The position numbers and the translations under genes were made by a program. Positions 60,586 to 64,000 of a stretch of DNA of 64,000 nt are shown here, piece by piece. Numbering within the stretch: the first letter of the stretch is position 1; each line of letters starts with the position of its first letter. The notes under the pieces were generated by a model, which was not told where the DNA came from, did no database searches, and was given only the letters and a program-made list of their open reading frames with translations. The stretch is from Pasteurella oralis (GTDB taxonomy: Bacteria; Pseudomonadota; Gammaproteobacteria; Enterobacterales; Pasteurellaceae): NCBI RefSeq assembly GCF_002850605.1, contig NZ_NXGB01000001.1, positions 62,001-126,000 of the forward strand, in the 5' to 3' direction.

Positions 60586-61962
60586 ATGTTTGAGAATTTA
60601 TCAGAACGTCTTTCTAAAACTTTACGTAATATTAGTGGGCGTGGTCGTTTAACTGAAGACAATATTAAAGACACCCTACGTGAAGTGCGTATGGCATTAT
60701 TAGAAGCAGATGTTGCCTTACCTGTAGTACGTGATTTTATTAATAAAGTAAAAGAACGCGCGATTGGTGTTGAAGTGAATAAGAGCCTCACGCCAGGTCA
60801 AGAGTTTGTCAAAATCGTACAGGCTGAACTTGAAATGGCAATGGGTGAAGCCAATGAAAGTTTAAATCTTGCGACACAGCCACCAGCTATTATTTTAATG
60901 GCAGGTTTACAAGGGGCGGGGAAAACCACTAGTGTTGGTAAGCTGGCTAAATTTTTAAAAGAGCGTCACAAGAAAAAAGTATTAGTGGTGTCCGCTGACG
61001 TTTATCGTCCTGCTGCGATTAAGCAATTAGAAACGCTTGCACAAGCAGTTAGTGCAGATTTTTTTCCATCGAATGTAAGCCAAAATCCTGTTGCGATTGC
61101 TCAAGCTGCTTTAGCTGAGGCGAAGCTCAAATTTTATGATGTATTGATTGTGGATACAGCAGGTCGTTTACACGTTGATAGCGAGATGATGGATGAAATT
61201 AAGCAAATTCATACCGCACTTAATCCAATCGAAACGCTATTTACTGTGGATGCAATGACTGGGCAGGATGCTGCGAATACAGCGAAAGCCTTTAATGAAG
61301 CATTACCTTTAACTGGGGTAGTATTAACTAAGGTAGATGGTGATGCGCGTGGTGGTGCAGCGTTATCTATTCGACAGATTACAGGTAAACCAATTAAATT
61401 TTTAGGGGTTGGTGAGAAAACCGACGCATTGGAACCTTTCCATCCAGAACGTGTTGCTTCACGAATTTTGGGTATGGGTGATGTGTTATCTTTGATTGAA
61501 GATTTGGAACGTTCGGTAGATCGTGAAAAAGCTGAAAAAATGGCACAGAAATTCAAGAAAGGTGACAATTTCACACTGGAAGATTTTCGTGAACAACTCA
61601 TTGAAATGAAAAAAATGGGCGGCATGATGTCAATGTTAGACAAGTTGCCTGGTGCGAAAAATTTACCAGATCATGTTAGAAATCAAGTTGATGATAAGAT
61701 GTTCAATAAGATGGAAGCAATCATTAATTCAATGACATTTAAAGAGCGTGCTAATCCAGAGATTATTAAAGGTTCACGTCGTCGTCGTATTGCGATGGGA
61801 TCGGGTACTCAAGTACAAGATGTCAATAAACTATTGAAACAATTTGATGAAATGCAACGTATGATGAAAAAAATGCGTAAAGGTGGTATGGCGAAAATGA
61901 TGCGAGGCATGCAAGGTATGATGGGGGGACTTGGTGGTTTAGGCGGAATGTTTAGACGTTAA
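60586..61962 (+). CDS. ffh: Signal recognition particle protein Ffh
   Basis: GTPase that binds signal sequences of nascent inner-membrane proteins with 4.5S RNA. The 458 residues have an N domain, a G domain with MAGLQGAGKTTSVGKLAKFL, DTAGRLHVD and TKVDGDARGG, and a C-terminal methionine-rich M domain (MMKKMRKGGMAKMMRGMQGM). Full length. Confidence 0.98.
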   Translation: MFENLSERLSKTLRNISGRGRLTEDNIKDTLREVRMALLEADVALPVVRDFINKVKERAIGVEVNKSLTPGQEFVKIVQAELEMAMGEANESLNLATQPPAIILMAGLQGAGKTTSVGKLAKFLKERHKKKVLVVSADVYRPAAIKQLETLAQAVSADFFPSNVSQNPVAIAQAALAEAKLKFYDVLIVDTAGRLHVDSEMMDEIKQIHTALNPIETLFTVDAMTGQDAANTAKAFNEALPLTGVVLTKVDGDARGGAALSIRQITGKPIKFLGVGEKTDALEPFHPERVASRILGMGDVLSLIEDLERSVDREKAEKMAQKFKKGDNFTLEDFREQLIEMKKMGGMMSMLDKLPGAKNLPDHVRNQVDDKMFNKMEAIINSMTFKERANPEIIKGSRRRRIAMGSGTQVQDVNKLLKQFDEMQRMMKKMRKGGMAKMMRGMQGMMGGLGGLGGMFRR

Positions 61963-61986
61963 GTTCGATCCTGTTTTATTAAAGAG

Positions 61987-62030
61987 AAAAAAGTGCGGTC
62001 AAAATTTTGGAAATTTTAACCGCACTTTTT
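61987..62030. terminator. ffh/plsB terminator with paired uptake sequences
   Basis: AAAAAGTGCGGT (ending 61999) with ACCGCACTTTTT (62019-62030), extended inwards by AAAATTT/AAATTTT, gives a hairpin of about 20 bp between the convergent ends of ffh and plsB. Confidence 0.9.
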
Positions 62031-62046
62031 GTTTTAGTGAGTTTAA

Positions 62047-64000
62047 TTACTCTTCTTCAATTTTGGCAATTGCACCTTTGATTGTCAGCGTCACTTCTGT
62101 TGAAATCACTTGATTTAGAATTTCGATAATTTCACTGAGTTTTTCAGTATTTGCAATACCTTCATCATTGAAATAACCTTCTTGTTTGAGGCTAGCAATA
62201 AATGCGGAGAATACTGCTTTATCAAAAAATTCTGGCGCATTAATACCGTGCAATACAGAGAGACGTTGTGCTACTGATTGGCTATCTTTTTCTAAACTTG
62301 CACGTGGCGTAGTTGGATCTTTTTCTAAAATACTGACCGTGATGTAATAACGTTGTAAGATTTCACGTACACCAGAAGACCAAAGTTGTAACATTCTGAC
62401 TCGTGATTTATTAATAGACAGCATATTAGCATTACATTTAATCACCTCTTGGCGTTCAAATTCAGCGATTATCTGGTCAACACGCTCTTGCAGTGCTTCT
62501 TGTGAGAAAGACAAGAATAATTCGCTTCTCAAGAATGGATAAATTTTACTAACAGCATCGTGGACTAATGGTTTTTGGATTGCTTCATAATGCAACACGA
62601 TACTGGCTACTAATGATGGCAACACAAACAAATGTTGAATGTTATTACGGTAATATGTCATTAACACTGCCGCGTTACGTTCTAAACGGATAATTTCACC
62701 AAAATTATCTTTTTCCACAATCAGCCCTACTCGCTCTAGTTTGAGGATGTGTTCTAGCATCGTTTCAGGCGAATCACTTGGTACGACAATATCTTGTGAA
62801 TAAGGCACATTTTGTAGAAATTGCTGGTAACTTTCTAACTGTTCTAAGAGCTGTTCACGTGATAGTGCACGTTGGCGCGAAGATAATAATGCAGTTCCAG
62901 TTAAGTTCATTGCATTAACTGCTGCAGCATTATTAATATTGACCATGACTTGATGCGATACGCTGTCTACTGCGTGGTTAAACCACTGTGGACGTTCTTC
63001 ATTATTAATATTTTCTTTCCATTCAGGATAATGGCTGTTTAGGAAATTACTTAACGTGATTGGCTCACCAAAGTTCACGTAAGCTTTACCTAAGTTACGT
63101 AATTTTTTTATAACACGTAACACTAATCCTGCATTTTCTTTTTCTTTTGCTGCACCACGTAATTCTTTTGCATACGTATCAACCTCTAATACGTGTTCAT
63201 AACCTACATAAACTGGCACTACAGAAATTGGGCGAGTTTGGCGTTGCAGAAGAGCTTGTAATGTCATTGACATCATACCTGTTTTAGGCGCAAGTAAACG
63301 ACCAGTACGTGAGCGGCCACCTTCGATAAAATATTCGACAGGATAGCCACGATGGAAAAGCTCTGCCAAATATTCACGGAAAATTGTGGAATATAGTCGA
63401 TTACCTTTGAAAGTACGGCGAATGAAGAATGCGCCTCCACGGCGGAACATGCCCCCCACAGGCCAGAAGTTGAGATTAATACCTGCGGCAATATGTGGTG
63501 GTACTAAACCTTGATGGTAAAGTAAGTAAGAAAGTAATAAATAATCAATATGGCTACGATGACAAGGCACATAGACAATCTCATGTCCATCGAGTGCTAG
63601 TTTGCGGACGCGATCGGCATTTTGTACATCAATACCTTGATACAACTTATTCCATAACCAGCGTAAAAAGCGATCGGCTACGCGTAAACCTTCATAATTT
63701 ACGTTGGCTGCAATTTCATTCAGAATTTTTTTCGCTTCTTCTGTTGCTTTTTCTTCGCTAATGTTTTTTGATTTTGCTTCATCTTTTATAGCATCTAAAA
63801 TAGTGGGCAATTCAAGTAGTTTATTGAACATTGCTTGACGGTTAGGTAAGCGTGGTCCCGTTGCTGAAATACGTTGTTTAGAAAAATGCATTTTGGCAAC
63901 ACGAGCTAATTTATGTGCAATCGCTTCATCAGAACCATGTTCATTAACCATATAGCGTAAAGAGACAGCTTGAGAGAAACGAACAAAGGTATCACGACCA
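62047..64000 (-). CDS. plsB: Glycerol-3-phosphate acyltransferase PlsB, C-terminal part
   Basis: First acylation step of phospholipid synthesis at the inner membrane. About 650 residues are present, and the frame is open to the right edge ([16 protein letters not shown] precedes the first internal methionine), so the ATG at 63951 is not the true start; the family has about 807 residues. The acyltransferase motifs [15 protein letters not shown] (block I, HX4D), [12 protein letters not shown] and [11 protein letters not shown] are visible near residues 130-230 of the visible part. Confidence 0.97.
   Translation of the reverse strand, partial: GRDTFVRFSQAVSLRYMVNEHGSDEAIAHKLARVAKMHFSKQRISATGPRLPNRQAMFNKLLELPTILDAIKDEAKSKNISEEKATEEAKKILNEIAANVNYEGLRVADRFLRWLWNKLYQGIDVQNADRVRKLALDGHEIVYVPCHRSHIDYLLLSYLLYHQGLVPPHIAAGINLNFWPVGGMFRRGGAFFIRRTFKGNRLYSTIFREYLAELFHRGYPVEYFIEGGRSRTGRLLAPKTGMMSMTLQALLQRQTRPISVVPVYVGYEHVLEVDTYAKELRGAAKEKENAGLVLRVIKKLRNLGKAYVNFGEPITLSNFLNSHYPEWKENINNEERPQWFNHAVDSVSHQVMVNINNAAAVNAMNLTGTALLSSRQRALSREQLLEQLESYQQFLQNVPYSQDIVVPSDSPETMLEHILKLERVGLIVEKDNFGEIIRLERNAAVLMTYYRNNIQHLFVLPSLVASIVLHYEAIQKPLVHDAVSKIYPFLRSELFLSFSQEALQERVDQIIAEFERQEVIKCNANMLSINKSRVRMLQLWSSGVREILQRYYITVSILEKDPTTPRASLEKDSQSVAQRLSVLHGINAPEFFDKAVFSAFIASLKQEGYFNDEGIANTEKLSEIIEILNQVISTEVTLTIKGAIAKIEEE

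Noticed and set aside
62047-63951. A complete 634-residue PlsB starting at 63951
   Set aside because: The frame continues to the right edge with conserved PlsB sequence, so the gene is cut by the window.

Overview
The window is a chromosomal segment of a Pasteurellaceae bacterium. About thirty copies of the Hin-type DNA uptake sequence AAGTGCGGT (or its complement) can be found by eye, often as inverted pairs that form terminators. The DNA is AT-rich, and the proteins read as close relatives of Haemophilus and Pasteurella families. The species cannot be named from the sequence. The comABCDE-aroK-aroB-dam order is not, from memory, that of H. influenzae Rd.

Layout. 1-4.3 kb: left-edge murJ fragment, rpsT, ahpA/serB divergent pair, yajQ, a GlsB-type membrane protein. 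4.6-8.9 kb: tRNA-Ile(CAU) and the rpsU-dnaG-rpoD macromolecular synthesis operon, all on the minus strand. 9.0-10.9 kb: tsaD, a small membrane protein and tdk. 11.0-16.0 kb: gor, rlmJ and mrcA (minus). 16.1-22.4 kb: the competence operon comABCDE (DNA-uptake pilus assembly and secretin) with a CRP-S/Sxy-type site in front, then aroK, aroB and dam. 22.5-26.5 kb: a DciA-like gene, a SecM-like arrest peptide gene with secA, and mutT. 26.6-31.2 kb: a small periplasmic protein, then leuS-lptE-holA (minus). 31.5-36.8 kb: accessory block with an autotransporter, an uncharacterised protein, and a transglutaminase-like/MerT-like/MerP-like operon. 37.0-40.4 kb: surA, rsmA, apaH and pyrR. 40.5-50.9 kb: a complete histidine operon hisL-G-D-C-B-H-A-F-IE (minus) with a clear attenuator. 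It carries five non-histidine genes between its members: a helix-hairpin-helix protein, a GIY-YIG (T5orf172-like) nuclease, an unknown 168-residue protein, a coiled-coil membrane protein and a membrane-anchored DUF2726 nuclease-like protein. 50.9-54.7 kb: methyltransferase, ushA, and mtr with a TrpR-like operator. 54.8-58.1 kb: ppa, a LoiP-like lipoprotein protease, and exbB-exbD-tonB with an iron-type promoter. 58.3-64.0 kb: yfjD-ypjD divergent from ffh, and plsB running off the right edge.

Most of the window is conserved core genome with arrangements shared with E. coli (rpsU-dnaG-rpoD-ileX, mrcA-pilus genes-aroK-aroB-dam, yfjD-ypjD-ffh). The most unusual parts are the cargo genes inside the his operon, the SecM-like leader whose stop-codon region can pair with the secA ribosome binding site, and the autotransporter/transglutaminase/mercury-type transport block. 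Start codons were reassigned where ribosome binding sites and family alignments supported it; several genes use TTG or GTG.
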